DNA of 64,000 bases from Centropus unirufus. Its lineage: Eukaryota > Chordata > Aves > Cuculiformes > Centropidae. Each line of letters opens with the position of its first letter. Position 1 is the first letter of the stretch. Made by a program: the position numbers and the translations under genes. The notes below the pieces were generated by a model. The model ran no database searches, was not told the origin of the DNA, and was given only the letters and a program-made list of their open reading frames with translations. The DNA lies in contig VYZI01000002.1 in assembly GCA_013397695.1 (NCBI GenBank), positions 5,233,422 to 5,297,421 on the forward strand. The letters are read 5' to 3'. Below, piece after piece: positions 27,885 through 40,567 of this stretch.

Positions 27885-29249
27885 ATGGGGGATCACCGCC
27901 TCGGGCTCCCGCAGGCGGCGACTCCCAGCCCTCCGCCGGCTGCCGGAGGCACCGGGTTCTTTCTATCTCGAGCGGCTCCGTCAGCCGCCTGTCCTCCTTC
28001 CCCCTGCCCCGTCTCACCCGCTGTAACCGGTTCCTCCGGCGAGTCGCCGCCGCCCTCTCTGTCCCCGTCGGCGGCCGCTGCTGCGCATCATCAGAACATG
28101 CAGGATGAGCTGATCCTGGGGGTGACACAGCAGCAGCAGCCAGGCAACGAGAGGCTGGGCAGCAGCCCCGCATCAGGACACCCCCCTCTCGGCCACCCCT
28201 CCTCTGACTTTAAACCCAGTCTCAGCCCCCATCAGGATTTAAACAAGCAGCAACCGCAGCAGCAACAGCCGCCGCCTCCTCAGCTGAGCCAGAAGAGGAA
28301 AGAGTTTAAACAGCAGCAGCAGCGGCTCAGCAGCCCAGCCCAGCTCGGCAGCAGCCACCCCCTGAATAACCACCACCCCCCAGACTATCATCACCACCCC
28401 CCTCAGCAGCAGCAGCAGTTCAGCCACCCCACTGACAAGTACCAGCAGCAGGAGCACAGGCAGCAGCAGCAGCTCCGACTCCTCGGCGCTCACCCCCCGG
28501 ACCCGCGCCACCGGCCCCTCAGTCCCGCCGAGAGCAAGGGCGGCGCGGACAGCGGGGGTTCGGAGCGGCTCGCCCCTTCCTGCCCGGGGGGATCGGTGTC
28601 CGCGGACCCCAATGTGGGGGTGGCCGCCGCCTCCTGCGTGAATCCGCCTCCGTCTCCTCCTCATCTGCAGGCGAGCGCCAAGCTGCCCCCCATGGAGTCC
28701 CCCCCGAACAGCCACTTGCTGGGCAGCCCCGGGAACCTCCTGCCCGGCGGGCTGGGCTCCGGCTTCAGCAGCCTGCAGAGCCCCGAGATCCCCAGCCCCC
28801 ATCACCAGAGCGGGGGCGGCTCCTCCTCGGCGGCTTCCCCTCCTCCTCCGCCGCTGCCCGGCTTCGGCACCCCCTGGTCGGTGCAGACCTCGTCGCCGCC
28901 TCCCCAGCAGACGCAGCAGCCTCCGGTCTCCAGCGGCGGCCAGATCAGCGCGATGCCACCGCCCAGCCCGGAATCCGAGACCAGCTTTTACCCGGGGATC
29001 CCGTCATCCATCAACCCCGCTTTCTTCCAGAGCTTCTCGCCGGTGTCTCCTCACAACCCCTGCGCCGGGCCCTTCAGCAGCCCCTTCTCGGCCGCCGCGC
29101 CGCCGCCGCCGCAGATGAATTTACCTCAGCAGCAGCAGCAGCAGCAGAACCGCAGGTCCCCCGTGAGCCCGCAGCTCCAGCACCAACACCAGGCGGCCGC
29201 TGCCGCCGCCGCCTTCCTGCAGCAGAGGAACTCCTACAACCACCACCAG
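27885..29249 (+). CDS. CPEB2: CPEB2 coding exon 1: disordered Gln/Pro/Ser-rich N-terminal domain
   Basis: CPEB2 is a cytoplasmic RNA-binding protein that controls poly(A)-tail length and translation of mRNAs carrying U-rich CPE-type elements in their 3'UTRs. This exon encodes 455 codons and ends in phase 0 at CAG|gtaccg. The start ATG at 27,885 is the first in frame after TAA at 27,801, and its MGD beginning resembles the CPEB4 N-terminus. A second Met at residue 72 (28,098) begins MQDELILG, like the CPEB3 start. The region is low in complexity: Q-runs (longest Q415-Q421, seven pure CAG codons at 29,127-29,147), His/Pro/Gln stretches, poly-Ala near 436-444, and the conserved RRSPVSPQ just after the long Q-run. 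Met357 (28,953), in MPPPSPES, aligns with the start of the short mammalian form as I recall it. Expected to be disordered and prone to condensation. Confidence 0.93.
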
Positions 29250-31674
29250 GTACCGGGCGGCGGGGACGGTCGGAGGGTGCGGGAACACCGGGACTTTTTA
29301 TCTTCTTTATTTATTTTTTTTTCCTCTCCCGGCGCCGGGCGAGACTGCGCGGCGGTGACAGCCCGGCCCGGCGAGACCGTGGCGGCAGGGCGGGGCCGCC
29401 CGGTGCGGGGCCGGGGCGGACGGAGCGGCCCCCCGCGCCCCCCGGTCCCGGCTGGCAGGTGGCGGGTCGGGACCGGCGCTTCTCGGGGGGCACCGGGGTG
29501 CCGCTTCTTTATAAGAAAGGGCTTCTCCCCACAAGAGGGAGTTCCTCTTATAAACGCCCCTTTTCCTGTCCAGAAGGAGCTTCTCCGCGAAAATATCCCG
29601 CGTGTTCCCCCGGTGTCCCCGAACAATGCGCCTGGGAGCGCCGCCGCCCCGGGACTCCCCTTCCCTGCCCCGGCTGCGCGGAGGCGTGAGCGCAGGTTTC
29701 CGACGGGAAAGCTGTCAGCGCTGTCGCTTTTCCAGGGGCTTTCCCCGAATTGACTTGAATTTGTATCCAGAGGCAGCGCTGCGTTTCAGCTTACCGTAGT
29801 TCTGGTGCCGGTTTTGTAATAATCGAGCTGTGTAAAGATCCCGTGTTAAAATGGAAGTTTACCTTTCTTCCTGGAGCGAAGTGTTCATTGTAAGAAATGG
29901 GAGAAAAGCAGGTTCACGTTAATATTACCCGCTAGTGCGTTATATCTGCATCTTGCTCCAATCGTCTGCTCTATTATGACAGGCCAAAGTTATATAGGCC
30001 TTGTTGTAATTTTTCATTCATTCTAGTATTAAATCCTGTCAGTTTGATCGATAGAGCTGGATTTGTGAAGCGCTTCTATCAGAACTGGAATCTAAGCGTT
30101 CCAGTCCAAGAACCGATTTGGATTCATCTTGAAGGAGCTAGTTGTCCTTGCCATCTATAATAACCTGCTCCAAACAAATTCCAAAGCGATTCTCCAACAG
30201 TGAGGTGTACAGGAATTTTCTCCCGGTTACAAGCTGTAGGTAAACAGTGCCATAACAGCATAGCTAGCAGTATTAAAGGCTTGTTAGCGTTTGGCATTCT
30301 CTCTTAAGGCTTGTTTCACAACAGGGTGCCTGCCTCTCCCAAAATTCTTGCCAAACTATTCGAGTTTTACAACATAGTTATCTATAATTATATAGAATGG
30401 GACATTTTCCTGATTACTTGACCAAAAATGGCTCTATCGAGTTGTTTGTTTTCTGGGAGGTGGTGATGTTATAATTTTGCCTTTGTCTTCAGAAAGGACG
30501 ATTTTTCTAATACATAATGTATGCACATGTTTTACATTTTAAAGTTCTTCGAATTACAAGCTGAAGGTTGCATGCAGCTAGGCTTTGAGACAAAAGTGCT
30601 GTGTTTTGACTTCACAGAACTAAATTTAGAGTGTCACACGCACACCACTTCCGTATTTGAGAAAAAAAAACCTTTCCAAGAACAGTCAGAATTGAGAGAA
30701 CACTAAAGATAGATCCTGTTCTTTGCTGTCAGTCAGGCTCAGTGGGTCCACCTCTTGGCAGTATGGCAATCGCTATGGGTCACTTTTTAGTACAAGTTGT
30801 GGTTTAGGAATAAGAACTTCTAGTCTTGTGAAGTCTTCCCTCTAAAGACTGCTGACGTTTTCATGTTGAGTTATATAGTGCACTTTATACTGTGTCTAAA
30901 AAGTAAAAAAAAATAATTAAAAAATCTTGACTCCCCCTGCCCACAGATTCCACTCCACATAGTCCCATTCATTACTCCAGAAATACTTGAGCAGTGACTT
31001 TGGAATACTATCTTTTAATGTGGAAATGTTAAGATTGCTTCTTCTAACAGATTTTCTGTGCTAGGAGCAGTGTTCATTTTGCTCTTCTATGGTAATTTGG
31101 GGACAGTGGTACCCAGAATACTGGAGGGAATAATCTACTATCTGAATTTAAATTTTTTAACTTCTCACTGTAGTGAAATACTACTACGCGCTGAGTAGAA
31201 AAATGATTAGTAGTAACATAAACATTATTTTAATAGTAATCTTTAAGTAACCTATTTTAAATTCCTGTGATATTTATCCAGAGATCTTGCTACCAAATAA
31301 TAATGTGTGATTATAATGGCCTCAGTTTGCTTTTTTTTTTTTTTTGTAACATGGTTTGTTCTACTGCATAGCTTTAAAGAATGCTACCAATTACTAAAAT
31401 GATAATCCAAATTGCTCGCACTGTGTTTTTTGGGGGGATGAGCGTAAGGAAGTGGGAATTGGAACATTTTTATTCTTTTTTTTGTGATGCTGCGTTAAGC
31501 TTTCTTCCTTGCCTCAGTAATGAATTTATATTATCATGAAGGTGTGCTTTATAGAAATCTCTGCACGTTGATTACTTGGTGTTTGGTCGTCTTGTTCTCT
31601 GGCTTTCTACTTTTTCAAAGCAGGAAAACATTTCAAGTGTTTTCAAAATAATGTAAGTGAATCTTTCTTTTTAG
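29250..31674 (+). other. CPEB2 intron 1
   Basis: A 2,425-bp GT-AG intron. Its first 500 bases are still CpG island and stay open in the exon 1 frame until TGA at 29,751-29,753. G-runs at 29,388-29,416 form a possible quadruplex. The rest is AT-rich, with a T15 tract at 31,331-31,345. The acceptor is a clear pyrimidine tract ending tttttag. No other gene was seen. Confidence 0.85.
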
Positions 31675-31953
31675 CCTCTTCTGAAGCAGTCGCCCTGGAG
31701 CAATCAAAGTAGTGGCTGGAGCACAGGAAATATATCCTGGGGAGGAATGCATGGCAGAGACCATCGTAGAACTGGAAACATGGGAATTCCAGGAACTATG
31801 AACCAGATCTCTCCTTTGAAGAAGCCCTTTTCTGGTAATGTCATCGCTCCTCCTAAATTTACTCGCTCCACTCCATCACTCACACCAAAATCGTGGATAG
31901 AAGACAACGTTTTCCGAACTGACAACAACAGTAATACGCTCCTTCCACTGCAG
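31675..31953 (+). CDS. CPEB2: CPEB2 coding exon 2: conserved linker
   Basis: A 279-nt exon with 93 codons (residues 456-548), phase 0 at both ends, flanked by tttttag and a strong CAG|gtaagg donor. It encodes PLLKQSPWSNQ at the start, then HGRDHRRTGNMG, ISPLKKPFSGNVIAPPKF and KSWIEDNVFRTDN, blocks conserved across the CPEB2-4 subfamily. RSTPSLTPKSWIEDN and NNSNTLLPLQ identify CPEB2 rather than CPEB3 or CPEB4. Basic-flanked serines such as those in PLKKPFS are possible kinase sites; that is inference. Confidence 0.95.
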
Positions 31954-34900
31954 GTAAGGCTGGCGTGTACCTAGTGTGTTCGCAGTCCTTGGTTTTTTTG
32001 GCATCGTTCATATACTATGGTTACAGCACTGATACTTTGTTTGAAAATTGTATATTTCTGGGGTTTTTTTATTCCCAAATTGCAACTAACTCCAACATTT
32101 TCCATGTGTTTGGCAACATATGATTCTTACAGCTAATTAAGAATATTGACTGTCAAGAAAGATAGAAACTGCAGCCACTGGCACAGCAATAAAGCAAAAT
32201 GTTTACTCTGAGTATTTTCTGCCTATGGTAATGTTCAGTCTTATAAATCCCTTTCAAACTTACCATTTTTTGTGTGTCCTTGTTCATCTTATTCTGTAGA
32301 TGGCTCTGAGTCTCTTATGTTTCTTTTGCTGGTTTTCTAGACTTGGCATTTGCATGTTAGTGAGATATTTATTTTCCCCTCCTCATTCTAGCAATTTTTA
32401 TAATCATGTTTTGGCTGGGATCCCTGTGATTTAGAATGATTAAACAGGAGGATGTGTCTTAGAAAAAATATCTGAGTTCGCCTCCTGAATTTTGCCATTC
32501 TCATGTGACTCTATGTAAGTCACTTACCAAAAGGTAACTGAGGCTGAAATTAAAATGTTATTTATCCCGTTCTTGCCTATGTTCATTTAGTTGCAACATT
32601 TTGTATTAGCGAAGACCTACATTATTATGGATTCCAACTTCAGTCGCCATTCTAACAGTTTACAGTTTCGGCATGTTTTTTATGTTGCAAAAAACCTTCA
32701 GCAACTTATTTTAGAAGCTATGTTTTAAAATAAAAAGCAGCTTATTCCATTAATTCTGTACATTCTTTAACTTCTGCTACACCTCTGTCAGCTTTGCTTT
32801 TTTCTTAAATTGAGCTATTACATTCCAGCAAAATTAAAGACGATAAAATAGGGAGAGCATAATTTGAATGTTTCTTTACCTCAGCATAAGGCTGTTGTAG
32901 TTGGGGTTTGTTACATTTCGCACAGAGTAACCTACAGTTTGATTTGTTGTAATTGGGGTGATATTTGAGTTTGTACAGCTATATTTGCCTCAGTTAACAA
33001 GCTAATCCTTATGTAACAGTAGCAAAGGATGCTCCCGGGGACCTGATTTCCCACTAGAGTTGTTTTTTTTACTGTTTTAGTAGTGGAATGTCATTTGGCA
33101 CAAGAGGCCATATTGTGACTATTCAGGTGAGCCCTGATGAATGCAGTGATCTCGAGTCTAATGGTGATTTTTGGATGTACTTGAATTCTGCTCCAAATAT
33201 ATGCACTGGACATGAAAACGTAAGAGTGTGCCTACTCTAGGCAGACCTATTCCATTAAGTTGCCTTGCTGGCTGGAATATCATAGTTGAATAAACGTTGA
33301 GTGGAAAGTTGGGGGGCAGAGGGTCAGGGCCCATTTTCTATGTATTCAACTTGATCTGTTATGGAAAACAGATCAGATATGTAACACTTTGTGGTGGAGG
33401 GCTTCAAGTGAAGTTGAAAGTAAACACTGAAATGTCTCACAAAGATTTTAGCCTGGAGAATGTGGTTAAAAATATTAATGCCATCAGACACTGAAAGTGT
33501 GGTGATGTACCACCCATTGGAATCCATATTCGGCTAAGCACAGGTTGTGGATATATTTACTCATTCAATAAGCCTTACAAGTCAGTGTGACTATTACTTT
33601 GAACTTTAAGAAACTCCTACAGTGGTCATCTAGTAGAGATCAACTCATCTTATGTCTAAAGAAAAATCTTGTGCATTCCAATGATAATCTAAATCATTCC
33701 TATATAGTACTGTAGAAAAAAATCATTGTAATTTAACTTTGTAATATGATTTTTCTGGAGTTAGTGTCAAAGAAAGAAGGTGGGCCCACTTAATTGTTGT
33801 TGATCTTGTTGACCTGGGAGCACCAGAGCCACTGATTACGTAGATCATCTGTTTGCCTCTATTTAAGTGTGGATAGCTCTACAACATAACTTGCCCTTGC
33901 ATGTTTAAAGTCATAGTTGCCAAAAACAGCAAAAATACTCCTACTTGAAGGGCAATAGTGTTATCTACAGCTCCTGTGGAAACACTAGATATTTCTATAA
34001 TTCATTTTTCTATGCTGAAATAGTGTTCTTTATTTTTTTGGTTATTATACTATTGTTATAGGGTTAATTCCTCATGACTGCTGCTTTTTGCAAGTCATAA
34101 TGAAAAAGTTAAACACTGAGTTGAGAGCTTGTGCTTCTCTTCATCAGGGCTTGTGTTAGCGATTGCAATGCTGTCAAACACTCATCTTGCTAATTTGTAC
34201 TGTGCTCATCTCCTTCCATAAAAGGCTGAGGTATTAGATTGAGAATTCTTAAAGATACCGTAGTAGTTTCAGAAGATATTAAAATACACCTATCATTAAA
34301 TTTTGTAGCGTTTGGAAAAGTCTTGTACAAAAGCATTTCTGTGTATGGAAAAGTTATTTCTGTCAGGCTTCCACAGAGTGAACACATCATGTATGTTGAA
34401 TATGGGCTGCATCATTCAGTTTTGCAAAATACTTTTCTGCATGATTAAACATCTTTGCTTTAACTGCAGTAATCATTTTGTGTGGCAGGGGACAAAGCAT
34501 CTTTCCTCTGAACTTTAGTTAGCTCAGGCTTAGCAAATGAAAACAGCTTAGAAAAGCTGGTGTCCTCACTGACTCTCTGTAGATCATTAATGTTCTGCTG
34601 TCACTCTTTAAAATGCAGTATTTTTGCTAAGTCCAAATGGCATTCAGCAGTGTCAGCTGCTCATCCTGTTTTGATATAATATGTACCTGATGCACACAAG
34701 ATAAGGCACAGGGGAATAGTATAGAAATTCAAAGCTTTTCCCTTCCATGAAAGCTATCTTTGGTATTTGTGTTGATGAATGGTCCCCAGTAGACAACGAA
34801 CATCAAATTTGATGAAAATGCTGTTTCTCACCGTCTAAGTAATATACCAGTGACAATGAATGCTGTTACTATTAACTAAGTAATTATGTGTATTACTGAA

Positions 34901-37890
34901 AGGGATGGAAGCCGATTTTCTATACCTCATAGTTAAAACAGAAACAATCCTTGTGATGTTGAATTCACAGTGGCTACATTAGTTCCAGCAAAGCTGCTTT
35001 TGCTTACAACAGTTAAAAGGAAATTCCCGTATCTCGGGAATTTTTTGTGGTTCAGGAGTTTTTATATTGTTTTTGTATAGAAATAGTTAAACTTGGCAAC
35101 ACAGATTTGAACATGAGTAAATTAAGCCAACTACAGGAAGCTTTTTTTTCCCTTTGCTCAGGTTTTTGAGAAAACAAACTACTTCAATTGAAGTTCTTTC
35201 ACCGACAAAATCATGTCTACAAGTTTAAGCACTGCCACAATGCTTGCAGAGTTATAGGTATTACATGTAGGGAAGGGATTGGTGCCTTGTACAGGAATCA
35301 TTAAGGAACAATTGGAAATCTTGTCAGGCCTTCACACCATCTAACTTAAGCATTTAATTGAGGAGCCTATTTCTCTCTCCTTAGAGACAATCTGGGCTCC
35401 TTATTTAGATGATCTAATGCTCTAGAAGAACATACTTGGCACCACTGCCCATATACAGTCTCTGGGGTTCCAGTTTAGGCATTTACATTGCATGTCAAGA
35501 AGTTAGACAATACAAGTATTCTCCTTTCTTCCCTGATCTAAAGTACAAAAAGATGAATATAGGCTGCAAATGTAAAGATGTATTTCTTAGCCCGAATACT
35601 GTTAGGATTTTTTTTTTCCTCAGAAACTATGCTTTAGATATTCTGTGGCCAATATACAAGCACAGAAGCCAGTGTTTTGTATATTCATGTTTTTAATTTA
35701 CATTTCTTGGATGGGGAAAATATCCATTTCTCACTTAAAAAAAAATTTAAAAAAATCAATGTTTGCTAACCTTATTCTGATTGCAAACTTTGTTTCTTAA
35801 TGTCTTGCAAATATGCTTACCAAATGGTATTACAGTGTAGTAATACACTTCAGCATTTAGCATTTTTCATTATAGTAAAAACACTGCATTCTATGAATGT
35901 GAATTTAGTTTCTGTGTTGCTTTTGAGTTCAGGAAATAGTCTGCGTGTCCGGGTCTTTTTCACCTTGATTTGTCCTTCCTGTTTGCTCAGACAAACAGTA
36001 GGAGCAATGTTCGTAGTCCTAAAAGCTGAGCTTAATTATTCTATGTTTGCATTTAGCTCTCTAACTGGGGATTTGTGTAGTAAGGTACCATCTCTCACAG
36101 ATGCAAATTTTTCTTTTTTATTTTGAAATGTGCTACGGTTTTCAAAGAAAATGAAATACTTGCAAAGCAAAATGAGTTATAAGATTGTATGTCACAACAG
36201 ATGTTACATTTAGATATTTAATTTAAACTGCTGTCATGTCGCTTCTGTCTTACAGTCACTTCCATTCAGAGGATTTCAGATTCTCAATATGACAGTTTTA
36301 GCACAGTTTAATTGAACTGTCCTTAACTGTTTCAATGGCTGATCTGGATAATAAACATACCAGTCAATATTAGGTGAAGAGCAAGTTTCTAAAGTTGGGT
36401 ACTTAGTGCCATATTTAGACTCCTGAATAGGTGGCCTGTTTTCTCAGAAGTACTGAGTGTTTGGCAGCTCATGTTAAGCTTGAAGGCATTGGGAATATCT
36501 AGCTGCTAAGTTCTCAGTCTTCAGACTAGTTCAGTTATCCAAAGACTGATTTGTAAACCAGGCTTTACCAGTTTATTTTAACTAAGGCAGCACCTACAAC
36601 AGAACAGTGTCTTTGGGATTTTTAATGCAGTAGATTTGATTACCTGGGGCTGGTTAAAACATACAGACCCAAATACCTTCTGTCTGAGGCCCATACTGGA
36701 GGTATCTCTAACTGGACGAAACGGCCTACTGCTATAATTTTAGCCTACAACTTGAATAAATTGGAAACGGCACTGGTGAACGATTCGAAAGAATCCATAT
36801 GCAGAAAGTTTGTGCAGCTTACCATGCAAATGTGTTTATCACTTTTTATGAACTAAGAATTCTCTCCTACTATTAAAATTTGCTTCAGTTATACAGCTTA
36901 TTCAATAGAGTTAGGAAAATTCAATTAAATATTTAGCAGCCATGATAGTATAGGAATGGTTTATACGCTGTTCAGTGTATCTCACCGCATCTTGTCTGCC
37001 AGTGTGGTTGTTCTTTAAATTAAAATGCATACATTCTCACCTAAGATCCACCCAGAAGTATATTTACCATATGGTCTGTTGCATTTTCATTTAAGTAGTC
37101 AAGATATTTCTGTATGGGGAAAGGCAGAGGGGTAAAGAGGGTAACAAAAAATGAAAACAAACCCAGAACAACACAGGATTTGAATATCAAGTTCCCCTTC
37201 AAATGCCTAATTTTTCTTCTAGTTATTTTGTTGAAGCTACTAATATACTTATCTTCTAGGCTGATCTCCTAAGTCAGTCTTACCAAGTCTTTAGTCATCT
37301 ACATAATGCACCTGGTTTGTTTCCAGTTTATGAATGTATGTCCTTGAGCTGAAGTACTCCAGCATGGATACTGTGCGTGCTGTTGGGATTTTTGGTTTAT
37401 TTTTTAAATGCTGATGTAGTTGGGAAGTAGATGTCTTTGCCACAGGACATGTTCTTGGTACAATTTAGGCTCAGCCTAGCTATTTTACATAGCTGATAAT
37501 CTCATTTTAACTCTGAGACACTTGCCAGGATGACCACTTACAGAAGTCTACGATATATTATAGTTCATCTTTGCCACTAATGACAGCTTGGAAAGTAACC
37601 AAGCAATTTCATGTGTCTACTTTAAGCCTTTCTCCTTGCTTTTTCAAAGAGCTAAAATTGTACTTGTCATAGGTTTTCATATTAAGTTTCTCATTTAGAC
37701 TAGTCATGGTTTCAACAAGAGGCTTATGATTATAGTATGTCCTTACTATAATGAGGATTACTTGAAGTTTGTATGTTAACAAAGGTGATATTTTAGAATA
37801 TATAATGTACTCAATTGCTAGGTTATTACTGCTAACATTACAACTGAATACTATATTCAGCTACTTTAAGTCTGTGAATACTTTATTATT

Positions 37891-37932
37891 AAATCGTAGA
37901 ATCACCAGGTTGGAAAAGACCTCTGAGTTGCT
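37891..37932 (-). mobile_element. Short CR1 3' end, reverse orientation
   Basis: 'gtagaatcaccaggttgg' followed by 'aaaagacctct' is the reverse complement of the last bases of avian CR1 elements. Similarity fades within about 45 bp, so this is a strongly 5'-truncated or decayed insertion in intron 2. Confidence 0.6.
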
Positions 37933-39263
37933 TTCTAGTCTTAGAACACATTTTTATTCAGGCCAGTTTTAAGGTGAAAAAATTGAACTGGTTAACATTT
38001 TAATTTGGGAAATGATTTTAAAAGTTTCATTAATTGATCTTTAAAAAATCTAATTCAGCTAAAATAGCTAATTCAGCAGCGTCAAGCTACAGTGTATCTT
38101 CCAGTCAGTTAAAACAATACTGGAAACTGAGTAGAAGCTTTACAACTTTTAAGTGGTTTCTAGCCCCATTGGATAGTGTTACCTTTCTTTAGACTGTGAA
38201 GGGACACATAATGGAGCACATTTTAAAGATACTTGCATTTACTGAATTTAACACTTATATTAGGAGTCTAATTTTTTACTGCAATAGGTGCTACAGATCG
38301 GTAATTTAAAGCATGTGTCCAAAATTCAGGGTTGTTTAACTTAACTATGGCCATCTATTTCCAGTGTTTGTGGTTAAAGATGAGCAAAACTGTATTCACC
38401 ATTTAATAGTTTCTGCCCTTGTGTTTAGTTTATGTGTAAATGACAATATCAAAGCTTTAAGATATGTCTGCACTGAATTTCTGCAAATGCTCAAACGCAA
38501 TAATCATTACATAAGTTGTATGGATATATTTAGAAGTCCTACTTAGATCATGGCAAGAAGAATGGATTTTCCAACAATATAGTGCTAAAACTTGCTCTTA
38601 GGAGAAAGCTGTTGTCCTCCCATTTATTCCACATCTAGAAGAATTGGGGGGGGACTTCTGAAATGTGTACTCTGTAGATACATTTTGTACGATGTTGTTG
38701 AAACATCCTTCTAGAAAGAAGTGTATTCTATGGGCAGACTACTTGCTGCTTCTCCTTTATTAAGTAAATTTGTAAAAAATTAAGAAATTATTACAGAAAA
38801 GTGATTTTTCTTACATAGTCTTAACTCTAAGTTGAGGTGAAAATTTGTCGCTTAGCCATGTACCTCTGAATCTGTAGGCAGTTACACCAAGACCACATTT
38901 TCAGTTATGGTATGGACAAATGCAGATGTTTCTGGTGGTCAAAAGGAAGGTCAAGCAGGATTCGAATGTTTACACAGATAAAAATAAGAAGCTAGTGTGA
39001 GAATTTGTAGTGCTTGGGATAAGTTAACTCTTGGCTCTGGGGAAAAAACTAGCATTATGTTGTGACATTCTGCTGAGATACGGACCTTCTGACACAGCAA
39101 GAGTGCACTTGCTGCTTAGCACAAGACTGATGAGCCACAGAGGTGAGGGAAATGTCAAACATTTTTCAGAAATTCAGCCTTGACATAAGGGGCTTTTAGA
39201 GTTTGGATGATACAAAACATGTATTAACATATATGCTTATGTATCAGTGCCTTTGTGCTACTG

Positions 39264-39484
39264 ATTATCCTTAGCTTTGTTATTCCAAGACGGTTGATAT
39301 GCAGTTATCTTCTAAAACAACCTAGCACTACCTTTACAACAACATGGAAATAGTTCTAATTCTTGGGACTACTTCCATGTTGTTGTAAAGGTAGTGCCGT
39401 GTTGTTTTAGAAGATAACTGCTTATCAATGGTGTTGGAATAATGAAGCTAAAAGATAGTCCCAAGAATTAGGGCTATTTTCATG
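39264..39484. repeat. Two overlapping near-palindromic inverted repeats
   Basis: The first repeat has arms of about 90 bp (39,264-39,354 and 39,368-39,458) around a 13-nt loop. It includes perfect stems of 24 bp (39,325-39,348 with 39,374-39,397) and 21 bp (39,301-39,321 with 39,401-39,421). The second overlaps it: 39,343-39,371 pairs with 39,456-39,484, with a perfect 16-bp core, CTAATTCTTGGGACTA at 39,356 and its reverse complement at 39,456. The loop of the first repeat is thus repeated in inverse beyond its right arm. This could be a foldback or MITE-like element, or the product of successive template switches. Transcribed in the CPEB2 intron, it would fold into a long hairpin. Confidence 0.85.
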
Positions 39485-40384
39485 TGTGTGGGAAAACTGC
39501 CTAGGACAAACTGGTTCAGTGGTTGTACTTGTTGTGCTTGCCGCAAAGATTGACGAACATGACAGTGGAAGTTTTCTGTTTGAGCAGAGCATACTGTAAT
39601 AGAACTGTCCCCTTCCAAACCTCTGGAATTTTTTCTACAGCAGAACTTTCATGAAAACCTTTGCTGATGTGACCTATATTATTGAAACACTTTTAAGTTC
39701 TGCTTTGAAATGAAAGCTTGGTATTTGCATAGATAACTGCACTCTTTAAAGATACAGTGTACATATTTGGGGAGCACAAAACAGTGTTCTAGCGTTATGA
39801 AGCCTAGTTGCACTGAGGCTTAGAATGAACCTTGTGCTCAAAGAATGATTTAGACCTTTTGACCATTCCCGGTAATGTTGCTTTGCACTATGTAGTTAGT
39901 AAGTGTGAAATGGAATAGGTTTACAAGTTTGAAGCACTGATGACCTAGATACTGCCTAAACTTGCAAGTGGATTGTGTGGTTTAGGTAGTGATATAGCAG
40001 AATGCAATTCCCATGTTGAAATCCGTCTTTACTTTAGCACTTCCACAGCATGTTTTGTTGTACGATGCATGCCTATTGCATGTGTTTTCTGTCAGAAAGC
40101 AAGTAATAAAATTCAAGGAAACAAAATCTTTTTTTGCTTTATAGATGTGAACTTTCTAAGGTGTAAAGGGGATGGGAAAAGTTGGTTTCTTCTGCTTCCA
40201 GCAGTGCAAGAACTTTCACTTTCTGCATAAACAGAATTTGCAAAACAATGATGCAAGGGAGAAATTAACCATTCTCACCCCACAGCGGAGCAATTTACAA
40301 ATGAATCACAGATGTATCTTATAAGAATTACTTTGGTATTCTTCTGTAAGATCTGTGACAAAGTGGGCCAGTTTTAGGAATTAA

Positions 40385-40567
40385 CTGTGATGGAGCCCTG
40401 GAACAGGCTGTCCAGAGAGGTTATGGAATCTCCTGCTCTGGAGATATTCAAATTTGCCTGGACACAATCCTGTGCAACCTGCTGTAGATGAACCTGCTTT
40501 AGCAGGAAGGTGGAACTATAGGATCTCCAGAGGTCCCTTCCAACCCCAGCCTGTCTGTGATTATGGG
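40385..40567 (+). mobile_element. CR1 LINE 3' end
   Basis: The sequence follows avian CR1 closely: 'gaacaggctgtccagagagg', then 'ctctggagatattcaaattt', 'cctggacacaatcctgtgca' and 'gatctccagaggtcccttcc', ending 'ctgtctgtgattatg', which corresponds to the short terminal repeat of bird CR1s. It is a 5'-truncated insertion of about 180 bp in + orientation, and the least diverged CR1 copy in the window. It is the best evidence for an avian source. Confidence 0.9.

Larger units (their letters stand above)
26500..29780. promoter_or_regulatory. CpG island spanning the CPEB2 promoter and exon 1
   Basis: Base composition changes sharply near 26,500 from AT-rich to very GC-rich with dense CpG, and returns to AT-rich by about 29,800. 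The island contains clustered GC boxes, the 5' leader, coding exon 1 and the first few hundred bases of intron 1. Boundaries were judged by eye. CpG-island promoters are often bidirectional, and a divergent non-coding transcript toward the left is possible, but no sequence here proves one. Confidence 0.85.

Noticed and set aside
28239..28805. 188-codon minus-strand frame rich in Leu
   Set aside because: Antisense shadow of the CAG-rich CPEB2 exon 1; the Leu runs are CTG codons opposite CAG.
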